The notes under the pieces: generated by a model
Databases searched by the model: none
What the model was told of the DNA's origin: nothing
Seen by the model: the letters and a program-made list of their open reading frames with translations, nothing else
DNA from: Ceratothoa steindachneri
Lineage: Eukaryota; Arthropoda; Malacostraca; Isopoda; Cymothoidae
Assembly: GCA_963969495.1 (NCBI GenBank)
Contig: OZ018330.1
Coordinates: 70,781,637 to 70,845,636, forward strand
Direction of reading: 5' to 3'
Length of the DNA: 64,000 bases
Position numbers and translations under genes: made by a program
Shown: positions 12,576 to 23,717 of the stretch, one piece after another
How the letters are laid out: every line of letters begins with the position of its first letter
Position numbering within the stretch: the first letter of the stretch is position 1

Positions 12576-13409
12576 CTTAACGAATTTATTTCCATTATTA
12601 GAAACAAATTTGTTCTTGCTGTTTTTGGATTTGGTAGATAGGGGTTCTGATTTATTCTCTTTTTCGGGTAGCAGTCGTGGCTAGCCACGTAGACGTCTGC
12701 TTCCTCGATGCATTCCTTAAGAGTATGGCACCTTCGGTCCTTCACGAAGGATCTGATTTCCGAAGGGAGCGACGAAAGAAATTGGTCCTTGAGGACGAAA
12801 TCTACCAGGGCGTCGTATTTATGAGGCATCTTGGACGCGTCAATCCAAAAATTTAAATGACGCTGTAGGAAGTAGCCAAACTGTAGAAAGGTTTGGTTTG
12901 GTTGAATGCGACAACGCCTAAATTTAGCTCGAAGGAAATCTGGGGTCATGTTTTAAGCAGCGAGCAACTCGGCTTTTAACGATTAGTAATCAATTGTTGC
13001 CTCTGATGAAAGGGAGATAAAAATATCTTTAAGTTGAGGGCACAACAGGGGCAATAATTGTGATACGCCGTCCGTCTCGATCTCCCACTAGTTCACCTCG
13101 AAGATCTTTTCGAAGTGGGTGAGATAAGACCCGAAGTCTTCGCCTTCTTTAAAGACGGGGAGTTTATGGTCGCAAGCTGCGGTGTGTCTAGTCTAACACT
13201 AGAGGAGTTTATGGATTCCGTCTCGTTCCTCGCTCTGCTCATTTCCAATTCGTGAGTGCGAATTCTCTCTATTTCTTCCCGTTCCTTTTCTTCTCTGTCT
13301 CTTGTTTCGTCTCTTTCTTTTCTTTTTTCTCCTGGATGTAGGCCATCAGATCTTTTCCACTGAGTCCGAGTGACTCACATTGGGCCTGGAAAATTTCAAA
13401 CGGCGACAT
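12572..13409 (-). pseudogene. Gag-like region of the Gmr1-like element
   Basis: Begins MSPFEIFQAQCESLGLSGKD at 13409, followed by a highly charged Lys/Glu/Arg run (13330-13240) split by a frameshift. 12949-12572 encodes a retrotransposon gag core: MTPDFLRAKFRRCRIQPNQT, YDALVDFVLKDQFLSSLP and CIEEADVY. Poly-G runs at 13549-13560 and 12188-12199 lie just outside and just downstream. Confidence 0.75.
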
Positions 13410-13952
13410 GCTGCTGGTTTACGAGATGGGCACAACAACAAGAATTAAATTAACGGACGACAATAAATATGGCAGACTAATGATTCCTTTACGCACGAAA
13501 GGGAGTGCTAATGCTTTTGCTAACCAACGAAAACACGAACAACAAAGGAGGGGGGGGGGGGGTGCGAAACACTAGCGAGAGGAATATTGCGGTCGAGCTT
13601 TCACTGCAATTGATACGAGAGTTAAAAATAATACTATTTCTGTACCTTCAACTTACGGCAAGAGATGAGGCCTTGAAGGGCAACATTTCAATTCCTTAGA
13701 GGAATAAAATTAAAAGAAAAACACGGTCACTCGACAATCAATTCACACACACACACAAAAATAAATAAATGGGAACGGGAACAATGACACTTCGCAAATA
13801 GGTATGCAATGGTTATTTCTCCCCTTTCAAACTCCAGAACCGGAACCAAGATCAGCTATTAATTAACAATTCAACCAAGGTTAATCAATAGATTGATAAA
13901 ACTTCAACCAATTGCTTGACCAAGATTAACCCCATAAACCTGATAACAGGTT

Positions 13953-14999
13953 AATATAGATGTCGAGAATAGGGGCAAATTAACCCTTTATGCGTTTACG
14001 AGTGCCTCGTAAATATATAATATAAGCAAATAACTGAATGTAGGTTGGCCGCAGTCGACTATCTTGGAGGTTCCGGGATAACAGAAAACGGGTACAAAAA
14101 TATCTTTACTAATATGCAAATCAATATTATTTTACAAGATTAAAAGAGCTTTTAAACCGAGTTAAACACACATTAGGTGTACACGGGTCTCAGTGGCTAA
14201 AGGGGGGAGAGGGAGACTTGGTGAAGACGGTCACCGTATAAACAAATAAACAATATTGACCGAGGGACGCTCGAATGACCTTGAGCGTATACTAAGCCAA
14301 TGATGAAGTATTTACACTGGGGGGGTGAGATAGAGAGAACACTTGCACAGGAGAGTTGCGCGTTGCTGTTACCTTGAACATTTGGTCCGAGAGAGTGATC
14401 TTTGCCTTGGCACAAAGTTCAAACAATAGTCTCTGGACAATGACTATTACGAGGGAAACTTAAATATTGCCCTCGAGTAACACGAATTGAGACTAAGCGC
14501 ACTGCGATCGAGGTAGACTCACGTAAATTTACGAGAATAGCGGTAACTTGAAGGGTTCTGCTAGACTTGTGCACAGTCCAACGGGACGCGAATAGCGGAT
14601 ACGGACGAGGCAGGTCGGGCGGTGAATACTGACTTCCAATTCTGGTGCTGGAGGATTTATAGACGTCGAATGGGGACCTTCCCCTCCGTCCAAAGAGGGT
14701 TTTAGGGTCAGACGTATCGGCAGGCGAGAATAATCTCGGCCTTTTAGCGCGAGCGCGCGAAGGTTCCTCAGTCGGCGAGGTGAACTTTGTCCGACTTCAG
14801 ATGGGACCTTCTTGGCTCTTGAACTTGTCGCAGCTTCCTGTGATTGCGGCATTTCAGGAGGTCCCTGCGGTGCCTCATAATTTTTCACCTCCATTAGCGC
14901 AGATAAAAAGGGTCGCCCAGGTGTCTGTTGTTTCTCTTTCTCCATTGAAGGGCAAAGCGGCGTGTATCTTCCTCCATCTCTCTCTCTTTCAGGTCTCTG
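13953..14999 (-). repeat. 5' LTR of the Gmr1-like element
   Basis: Direct repeat of 7475-8579. In element orientation it is followed by a short perfect hairpin AACCTG-TTAT-CAGGTT at about 13935-13950, where a primer binding site would be expected. I could not match it to a tRNA 3' end. Right border 14999/15000 joins mariner sequence. Confidence 0.88.
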
Positions 15000-15345
15000 A
15001 CAATTCGTTACCAGATTTGTTCCAACTTGTTGCTAAGAAACTGGAATGATCCATTTCTTGAACGGATAGTTACTTCTGAGTAAAACTGTATTATTTACAA
15101 CAACACGAAAAGATTTTCATAGTGGCTTGACCGACGGGAGCAACCGAAATATATCCCAAAGCCCACGTTCTCTCAAAAACGTTCAGGGTGAGAGTAAGGT
15201 GTAGTGCATCTGGGATTAACACTATAAACTCCTGAACCAAGGAGAAACAATCATAGTAATGAAATATTGTCAGGAATTAGAGGTAATGCATAAAAAGTTA
15301 TGCGAAAAACAGACAGCTTTAGTCAATCGCCCAGAACTATGGCCA
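15000..15345 (+). mobile_element. Mariner relic A, right half
   Basis: Continues relic A after the LTR element. Runs such as TTGTTGCTAAGAAAC, ACAACAACACG, ATATCCCAAAGCC and GCATCTGGGATTA match 63.15-63.36 kb, and TCAGGAATTAGAGGTAATGCAT matches 63.57 kb without the extra sequence present there. Similarity stops near 15345, where LINE-related sequence begins. Confidence 0.85.
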
Positions 15346-15439
15346 TGATTTGTCCCAAAGGAAGAGAAAATAAACAGAGTCAAACAGAAATAATACGAAC
15401 GTAAATAAAAACTCATACGCAGCAATTGCAAAAAGTGAC

Positions 15440-18400
15440 CAACAGGTCCCGGGAACTCAGATTAATTTAGATGGTACACTCAACGCAAAACTACTTACTT
15501 GTATATTACATGCCCATGTGATGAATATAGCTAACCCTGGAAGTTATGCAACACCAGTCAACAGCATGTTACAGGAAAACGGGCTCTAACCGATGAAATT
15601 CCCCAACGAAGTCGAGTCATCGGCCATTTTCAGAATCAAAGTTACGACGGAGCGGCAATAGCGGTCAAGCAAGGATTGCAGTACAAAACAATAAAAGGAT
15701 TGGTAGATGGATATTTAGCTATAGAAATTAAAACGGAATTAAGCAACATCATTGTTGCAACTGGATACCAGCCACCCAGGCGCCCCAAATTACCGGTACA
15801 AAACTTTACTAAACTCTTCAACTATAGGATACCGGTCATTTTGATAAGCGATTTAAACTTCAATTGCGGGGCTTCTGGAAACAGAAATACAAACAGAATC
15901 GGAAAACAACTTAACACGCTTATCAATAGACATATACTGCAAAGACTGGGACCCAATTTTCCTACATAATTTTCCTACTACATACTTAGCCTGGCTAACT
16001 TCAATCTGCCCTTTAACTATTTCATGGAACCAGTGGATGTTCCTTGTAGTGACCACATTGCGACTCTAATGTACCTAAACAAGAATCCTAGACAAATCCC
16101 TTCGAAGAAATGGAAGGCGTACCATAGAGCGGATTGGGATAAGTACAAAGAATTACTTCAGACCTACGTGCCCAGCCCGCTCGGGAAAACCACTCTAGAG
16201 GAAATCGACATGGAGTTGGATAGGATCAGAGAAGAAATTAAAAGGGCAGAGAAGGAGGCCATCCGCATTAATTCTTTCCAAACCATTAAACAATTTAGGT
16301 GGACACCAGAAATGGTGGCTTTGAGCGAGGAGATCGGCTGGGCGGCAGAACATATAAGAAGATTCGGAACATCAAGGGAAGCATACAACGCACTGAGGGG
16401 ACAGAAAAAAGAACTAATAGGACTAATTTATGAAAAACAGAAAGAGAAATGGGATCCGCACATCGAAAAATAGATGTGGAAACACCAAGGGAATTTTGGA
16501 AACATATCAACAGATTAAAGACTCGGACAACAAGGGATAAAATAAAAATTAAGGATGCAGGGAACAACATTTTAGAAGATTTAGAGAGCACTGGAGAAAT
16601 GTATTCAAAATTAGAGAAATAGAGAATGAGAGCTATGACATTGATTTAGAACATCAGATCGTCGACGAACTAATTGGAGAGATCGAAAGGACATACACCT
16701 TCCTCTTTGTCGAAGAAAGTAGAGACAACAACGATGGAATAGACACAATCATTACATCTGAGGAATTAAAAGAAATCATAAAGAATTTCCGACAGAGAGC
16801 CCCAGGCAGATTGGGACTCAGCAGATTAAATTACATCGAAGAACTCAGGAACATACTGGAGGGAGTGAGAAACGTCTTCAATGCGTGCTTGAACACGGGA
16901 TACTCTTCTGATAAACTGTAAGTGGCGAATTAAGGATGCAGGAAAGGAGAAACAACCTTCTTCATCCTCTCCCTCTAGATTTCATTGGTAAAGTATTGGA
17001 AAAAATAATAAATACAGACTGTCCAAATTCCTCGATGATAATGGCCGAAGAAACAGCTGTTAATTTGGCTTCAGGAAAAACAGAAGCACGAAGATGGCCC
17101 TTGGAGTCATCATTAAAAAGATAGCGAAGGCAAAGAGAGAAAAAAATGAGCGTCGACATCGTATGCTGGGGCGTGTCCAAGGCATTCGACAAAGTATGGC
17201 AGAAGGTTATACAACTTAAGATTATCAGATTAGGAATGAACAACAAGATTAAAAGGATTTTATCTGATTATGTCATGGAAGACGTGCTTATGTGGAAATA
17301 GGACTACATCAGGGTGAAATATTCGAGCTTGCTGCCGGTTTTCCCTAAGGCGGATGTGTGAGTCCGTCTCTCTATTCGATCTACACAGCAGATATACCAC
17401 CCCCAAGAAATGAAGGCTGCTTGAACATCCAATTTGCCGACGACGCCACTCAAATCATAGTTTGCCCCTACAGGAACGGCCCAATGCAAGCTAGGATGAA
17501 TGCAGAAGAGATAAGCAGCATTAATAGATACGAAGAAAAATGAAAAATTAAAACCAACAGAGATAAATTTAAAATGGTGCCCGTGTACAGGAGGAGCATC
17601 TCAGATGTATATGTAGAAGGACAGCACTACAGATATGACAAAGAATGTAAGGTGCTCGGAATAACTATTACGAAATCAGTTTATAAAAAGCACGTAAATG
17701 AGTGTAAACCGAGGGAAGAGCGGCCTGGCATTACTGTACAAGTTAGTTAACCTAAGCATGAAAAACAAGATAAAAATTTATCAAGCTATAATACATACAG
17801 TCCAAAAAGTCCAAAACAAAGCTATCTACTTAATAAAAAACAAAATAAGAGGAGAGAGAAGAAGACTCTGAGACCTGCATAGGGAGGCAAGGATAAAGCC
17901 ACTTAACAGGATAATTGCAAAAAGTGCAAGGAAAGTCTTAGAAAAGACAAAGAATGAAGTAGGAGTTGAATTAACCAACTAAATTGCCCAGAGAGAAGGA
18001 TGGAGGTCACACAGATTATTCCCAAGTTTCCCAAAGATAGATGAGAGAGGAGAAGAAGACGAAGAATACATCTACACCGAGAGAAAGAGATTAATATTCG
18101 ACGACGACTAAGAGTAATTAATTAACCGAAGCAAACCAAAGAATAGCATAAAGTCAATTATAACTAGGATAGGAATAAGAAAGAATAGATACAGAGATAG
18201 AAACCTGCTGCAGTTTTTAGTAAGAATATTTACTAATATTTACTACTTTCTAACTTTATCACGCTAGCTATACTACCTAAAATGGAAAGAGATAAGCCTG
18301 ACCTCCAGGCAATTATTATCTCTTTGCAAACCTCTTACTTCCTTCAGCCTTCTGCATCTATTCGTTTTTTACTATCATATTCGCACACGAGACTCACAGT

Positions 18401-18640
18401 GATACGTGGGACAGGGATCACGATAAACTGTTATACTTATAGTTAGAGACAAGCGACACATCTGTAGGTCCCATGACTAACTAAGTCCACTTTTGTCTCC
18501 TACTATTTTCTTCGCTGTCCTATCCTAAAACCTTCCTCTCCCTCTCACTCCTAACCGCCGTACTCACAGGGATTGGAGCCTACTTTGGCTCTATACAGTG
18601 TGACTATGGGGGTCTATAAAGGAGTACCGGGCCTCCCCCC
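15440..18640 (+). mobile_element. Jockey-like LINE relic, copy 2 (most complete)
   Basis: ORF1 tail at 15490-15655 (LLTCILHAHVMNIANPGSYA, then SSAIFRIKV). Endonuclease at 15660-16060, including IIVATGYQPPRRP, VILISDLNFNCGA and VDVPCSDHIATL. A linker helix-rich region (16060-16470) follows. Broken reverse transcriptase at 16680-17700 includes GVSKAFDKVW and LNIQFADDATQII; the catalytic ADD box is intact. The 3' region after 18280 shares strings with copy 1 (TGCAAACCTC, ACTTCCTTC). Multiple frameshifts and stops make it non-functional. Confidence 0.88.
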
Positions 18641-18937
18641 TCCCTCCTTTGCCGGTCCATAAGCGCCAATGGGGGCGGAGAATGGTCGGAAGAGCTGTTA
18701 TTTGTCTCCTACCTCCCTTTTCATTTCATTTCATTTCCGAATTTTTACACCTGGAAGAAATCTACAACAAAATTAAGCTCACTGAAAGGTTCACAGCCGG
18801 CAAAGGAGGAAAAGGTGAGAAGTCACCTCAAGAAAACGCCATCAATTTTTACCTTTTCCCCACGGGGACTTCAAGAACAAGATCTATTTTGTACGGAGCC
18901 ACGTATAGCCGACCCATGATATCGTACTGCATACTGG

Positions 18938-19089
18938 GGAGTTTAACTTCCGAGTTTACGAAAGAGAAATACTACAATGAGGGAAGTTTATCTTCCTATT
19001 TACGAAAGAGAGATACTAAAAGCGGAAAGTTTATCTTCCTATTTATGAAAGAGAGATACTAAAAGCGGGAAGCTTATCTGCCTATTTAT
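18938..19089. repeat. 44-bp tandem repeat, about 3.5 units
   Basis: Units contain TTTACGAAAGAGAGATACTA and GGAAGTTTATCTTCC with small changes between copies. The last two units are the most alike. They lie just after LINE copy 2. Confidence 0.85.
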
Positions 19090-19252
19090 AAGGTTCAATG
19101 TGTGAACCGTTTAAAATTTTCAAACACATGTTTACTAGGTTCGACTCTCACACAACAACATGCGCATCATAACGACAATAAATCAGAGTGGCCAATACAT
19201 AAATATTCAGATGTGCTTCCATTACTATATAATGAAAGACCACGGTGCTGTT

Positions 19253-20269
19253 GGTAAAGATTCGTTTTAACACATTTTCCCAAATGAATTTAAAAATGTG
19301 TTTTTCCTATGCAATTCTATGTGTACTTTTCAGATGTGACACTCTTTTTTTTCCGGAAATGCATACTTTTCCCATAATTGACCGAAGTCCATACTAGGAA
19401 AAGTATGCATTTCCAGTGAAAACAAGTTTTAGATCTGAAAACTACACATAAAACTGCATAAGAAAAACACATTATCAAAATCATTTAAAAGACGTAGAAC
19501 CAGACCGGACCTAACCTGGTAGTTTAAGATGATAGAGCCGGCTATTTTAGGTTATTTCCGCTAAAAATTAACATTTCTTAGGTACCTTCGAAATAGGGGG
19601 CTTCGCTTCCCATACCTCTCCCCCACCCTAACTTTAAAAAAAACTCGTAATATTCCTAATCCTTTCATATTTGAATGCAAAAGTCGAATGCTAAATGTCG
19701 TTAGGTCTCCAATTTGAATCTAACCTTTGCGCAGAAAACAGTTTATAAATAAAAGGTTAGCACTAGTTCGAATGCGGGCATTAGAAAACCAAGTGCCATT
19801 AACGCACTAACGGAAAATTTACACTGGTTTTTTCGCCCTTTTGAATCCTTTAATCCCGCCCTACCACAGCCGCTGCATGCCATTATACCATATAAACTAA
19901 GAAAAAAATACAGCCGTAAATCGTTCGAAATACACGGGAATGTAAGACGAAATACTATTGGTTCATTGGTAAAGGACGCATGCGCATGCAGATAAAAAAA
20001 ACACATCGTATTGGTAGAATATCATCAAAAGACTCATACGTAAATAATAATAATAGGTATTATAATGCAAATGGCTTTTAGATCACAAAGGTCCAGGTCT
20101 AGGTGATTGAATCAAGGCAAAAGCTGAAGGAGCTAGGCCAAAAAGACGCAGAAAGATTTGAAGTTAGCAAAATAGCAATATACTTTTGATAAAATTAATT
20201 ACGTAAATTAAAATTGTTTTTGTCTTTGAAAAGTATAAAATCGTAAATGTGTTAAAACGAATCTTTACC
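19253..20269. mobile_element. Non-autonomous element with 25-bp perfect terminal inverted repeats
   Basis: 19253-19277 is the exact reverse complement of 20245-20269 (outer end GGTAAAGATTCG). Inside, 19290-19340 and 19430-19480 form imperfect arms of about 50 bp, and within their loop 19358-19375 and 19398-19415 form an 18-bp perfect inverted repeat (GGAAATGCATACTTTTCC). No transposase is recognised. A clear target-site duplication is not visible, so the superfamily is undetermined. Confidence 0.75.
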
Positions 20270-20289
20270 CTGCAACCTTTACGCAACCT

Positions 20290-22500
20290 AATTTAAACAG
20301 GGAAATATGCTCGGAATATATACAGTAGGACTTCACAGATGGAGAAATTGCAAGAATACAATTAAGAAATGTATTACATATCCCGGAAGCTACAGAGTGA
20401 ATACTATGTCCTGCTCCAGAAGAAAAGAAGTTATAAACAGACAAGAAATAATTCTAAAAGGGGCAGAAAAAAGAGAGACAAATTCAATTGCATCGACTCA
20501 GGTGAAAATCAACGGCGCCCCCACCTCTAATATTCTGACATGCATTCTTCATTCACAAGTAATGAACATAGCGTAACTAGGATCTTACGCCACAACCTTA
20601 AACTCAATGTTGAAAGAGAACTGTCTCGAGCAGATGAAATTCCCGAAAGAAATAGACTCATCTGCCATCTTTAACATAAAAATTTCTGAACAAACTAAAA
20701 GACTACGAGAAGACGCAAAAGTAAAAGAAGCTAACCATCCTGAAGTAATGGAAGAATCCGAACGCGAAGAAATAGCTCGCATGAATCTAACAAACAAGAT
20801 ATGGGTGAAACGAGAACGAAAATACGAAAACACAAGAAGACAACTCTGGCCATTCGCTGCGATAAACTACACCAGTTTCACTAGCAAAATAATGTAAAAG
20901 CAAAGAAGAAACATTAACAATGACAGAACGGAAAAGAAGGATGGCAAAGAAAAAGTTCCACTAATGCCTAAAGCAAACTCCACTCCTCCTATGAATAATC
21001 GCAACCAACGAACATGAAAGGAAGAAAACTAAGAATACCATAGATAAACACGAAAGGATGAAACTATAGAGTAAAGCTATATGGAAATATTTTTAGAGAG
21101 ATCGACGTAATTCTAATCTCTGAACGGCGGGATCAACTTAACAGCTGAAAAGATAAAGATATGGAGTTAGGATGTAATCGCCTCTAACCACACGAATAAA
21201 CATCGGAACGGTGCAGGCATAGCGATAAAAAGATGACTGGATTACAGGAACTACAAGGACTAACCGAATCCTACTTCTTAATTGAAATAAAAATGGAATT
21301 ATACAATATAATAGTTACCACGGTCTATGAACCACACCGGTGCCTCCAAATTCCGGCAACCAACTTCGTAAAACTATTTAACAATAAACACACAAACCTA
21401 TTCATGCTTCACCGAAAACGGCCACAAAACCAATAACAAAGCTGGAATTGGTCTGAAACACTAATAGAAAGACGGATAGTAAAACGAATGGAACCGGTTT
21501 TCAACACATACATTACACAGAACGCAGCAACGAGACCAGATATCTGCGTTTCGAATTACAACACACCTTTAAATTATTATATGGAACCGATAGATGTTTT
21601 CTGCAAGTAATTAATATAGGCAAACCCAGCGTTTTTGCTGAAACCATCAATATCACTGAAGAAAAAATGGTACGAATAAAATGTGTTTTTCTGTGAACCC
21701 ACACTCCTCGGAAATTTGAAACCTCACTGTTGCCAAGATCACAGGAGAAAACAAACAGAAAAAAGATGAAAAAGTAAAAGAAACATCTCCTGAACAATAA
21801 ACGACGACAGGCCAACGCAAAGGAGCCTGTGAATGAACCTGCAAAGGGAACACAGAAGATGAAGAATCAATTGAGGAATTACTCATCAATGAGAGAATTA
21901 TAATTTTCCTTTGCGACTACGTTACCCTACACCGTACCACACTAAAAAAAAGGCATGTGAAAAGTATAGGGGTGGTGGTCCCGATCGACCAGACAAACAA
22001 TGAAGGATACCTGAAACGATCCATAGTAGTCAATGCCCCCCCACCCTAGAAGAAATAAACTGTAGACGAATTATGAGCCACTGTTTTACAAGAAGAGTGA
22101 CATGAGTCCCTCGCCCCAAATCATGACCCAGGTTCCGAGGAGAAAACATAAACCGAGAATAAACCTAAACTCGAGTGCAACCAGATATCTCAGCTCTGGA
22201 ACACTTACCCGAAAGAAAGGCAAATTCATTGTACAAGAACCTCGATTAAGCCAAATATTATGAGCACTCGATGAAGACACTAAAAGTGAAAAAGTGCTTA
22301 AAAAGGAAGTGTATAAAGTGCGTCATGGGGATACCAGATGAAGATATTTCGACAGTGAAAACGAATAAAGACAAACAACGTTACTCAGCTAGGAGGATCA
22401 AACATATATTAATATAACGGCATTAATGCTACAAAACACACAAGAATGAAGCTGATTAAATGACTACAGAGATTATACAGCTCTTACGCCATGAAAAAAA
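20290..22500 (+). mobile_element. Jockey-like LINE relic, copy 3
   Basis: 20500-20690 holds the family ORF1 tail (ILTCILHSQVMNIA, KENCLEQMKFPKEIDSSAIF). 21000-21600 holds broken endonuclease, including EIKMELYNIIVTTVYEPHR and LNYYMEPIDVF, which match copy 2 at the equivalent place (EIKTELSNIIVATGY, FNYFMEPVDV). Past 21650 the sequence no longer translates recognisably, and no RT was found. Right end uncertain; a (GA)n tract begins at 22522. Confidence 0.72.
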
Positions 22501-22519
22501 ATCATAATAAAAGAACATG

Positions 22520-22521
<2 letters not shown>

Positions 22522-22576
<55 letters not shown>
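22522..22576. repeat. (GA)n microsatellite
   Basis: About 24 GA units, with interruptions (AAAGAGAGAA) at the right end. Confidence 0.97.
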
Positions 22577-22577
<1 letters not shown>

Positions 22578-22689
22578 TGACAATAGAGATTGAGGCCTCT
22601 TCCGTCACCTATAGAGAAGAGTGACTATAATTAAATTAAGGACCGTGGTTTGGAATCCACTTTAATCAGTAGGATCAAATAATTGAAAT

Positions 22690-23635
22690 GTTCCGTTCTT
22701 GTCTTTTATCCCACTTTTAATCAAGAAGAAGGTCAACTTAGATCAACTTCTTACTGATTTTCTCTTTCCAAACCTTTTACTTCACCACACAGTGGGGCCT
22801 GGGGTAAAAGGGCGGCGTGGGAGCTGGAACAGTCGACAGGGGAGGAGAAGACATGCAGCCGATTCATCTGTATCTTTCATACCAAATGAATCTAACTATT
22901 GCATCCCCGAACATGACACAGTACGGTTGACAGATGTCTTGGACTAATAAGGAAAATGGATTTAAGCGCTCTCTTGAATAACCTGGAAATACCGCGCATG
23001 GTTCTGTCCCGACATCTTGAAAGAGTAAACAAGAAACTCAATAATGCTTCCCTGATCTTTGACTTTAATGAATTATGTATTCAACATGGACTCCACCCAC
23101 ATTATAAAGTGTAAGGCTGATGCAAACATCAATAATTTTGAGATTCTGGGCTCTAATCCTAACATCACCCAGCTAAGAATTCTGGAATCTCTCTTCATAA
23201 AAACACATTCGCCCACGTTAAATTCAGACTTGACCGGCCACCCATTATCGGCAATAGCCACAACCAACCAGCTTCAGACCTGTTAATATTCTAACGACAA
23301 CAAACTACCCATAATCGTGTCCGAATTTGGGAAATTCCTTAGTCATTCCCCTGACTTGCTGACAGCAGGTATGAATTTATTCCTCTCCTTTGCTTTGAGC
23401 TTATCTGTATATGTACTGGTAATTATTAATACCTTTAATTTTATAGGTTTACTATCTTAATTATTTTATTATGATTTGTATTTAGGTTTAAGTTAACATT
23501 TGTTCGCCTTAAAAATTGTGTTTATCCTTTTAGGCTGATGATGGATTGGGTAATCCGAAACGTTGCTTGAAATAAATAAGAATGTCACTGATGGTCGTAT
23601 CCTTCCTACTGCAATTAAAATTACGCCTTCTTAGA
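22690..23635 (+). mobile_element. Penelope-like element, 3' end
   Basis: 23059-23283 encodes INNFEILGSNPNITQLRILE followed by SLFIKTHSPTLNSDL, the typical C-terminal end of GIY-YIG Penelope-like proteins. 22690-22950 is probably an upstream, frame-broken part. After a non-coding tail comes a hammerhead-like motif (23535-23562), and the element ends a few bases before a (TA)n array at 23650. The RT domain is absent, so the copy is 5' truncated. Confidence 0.65.
23535..23562 (+). ncRNA. Hammerhead-ribozyme-like motif in the Penelope-like tail
   Basis: CTGATGA, one unpaired T, a perfect 5-bp stem GGATT/AATCC with loop GGGT, then GAAAC. Hammerhead ribozymes are known in Penelope-like terminal repeats, and their core is CUGAUGA-stem II-GAAA. 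The extra T next to stem II departs from the strict consensus, and stems I and III were not confirmed, so activity is doubtful. Confidence 0.4.
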
Positions 23636-23645
23636 AGCAACCTTG

Positions 23646-23649
<4 letters not shown>

Positions 23650-23716
<67 letters not shown>
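23650..23716. repeat. (TA)n microsatellite, left of Tc1-like element
   Basis: Uninterrupted TA repeat of about 67 bp running directly into the left terminal inverted repeat of the Tc1-like element. Confidence 0.98.

Positions 23717-23717
<1 letters not shown>

Larger units (their letters stand above)
7475..14999 (-). mobile_element. LTR retrotransposon with integrase before RT (Gmr1-like)
   Basis: A complete but decayed LTR retrotransposon of about 7.5 kb. Two direct repeats of about 1.1 kb bound it (7475-8579 and 13953-14999). Reading along the minus strand, the order is gag (from 13409), zinc knuckle and protease-like region, integrase, reverse transcriptase, RNase H. All domains resemble Ty3/gypsy types, yet integrase lies before RT, as in Gmr1-type elements. 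Frameshifts and lost key residues occur in every domain. It sits inside a mariner relic, with ACAA at both borders as the likely target duplication. Confidence 0.9.

Noticed and set aside
12150..12641. 163-codon plus-strand frame
   Set aside because: Antisense to the gag/zinc-knuckle region, which has recognisable retroelement motifs on the minus strand.
14529..14945. 138-codon minus-strand frame inside the 5' LTR as an extra gene of the retroelement
   Set aside because: The same region of the 3' LTR (7985-8591) is broken into shorter frames, and no domain is visible; most likely chance in GC-rich LTR sequence.
22522..22576. (GA)n as a possible GAGA-type regulatory element
   Set aside because: A plain microsatellite with no promoter or gene nearby on the relevant strand; no support for a regulatory role.
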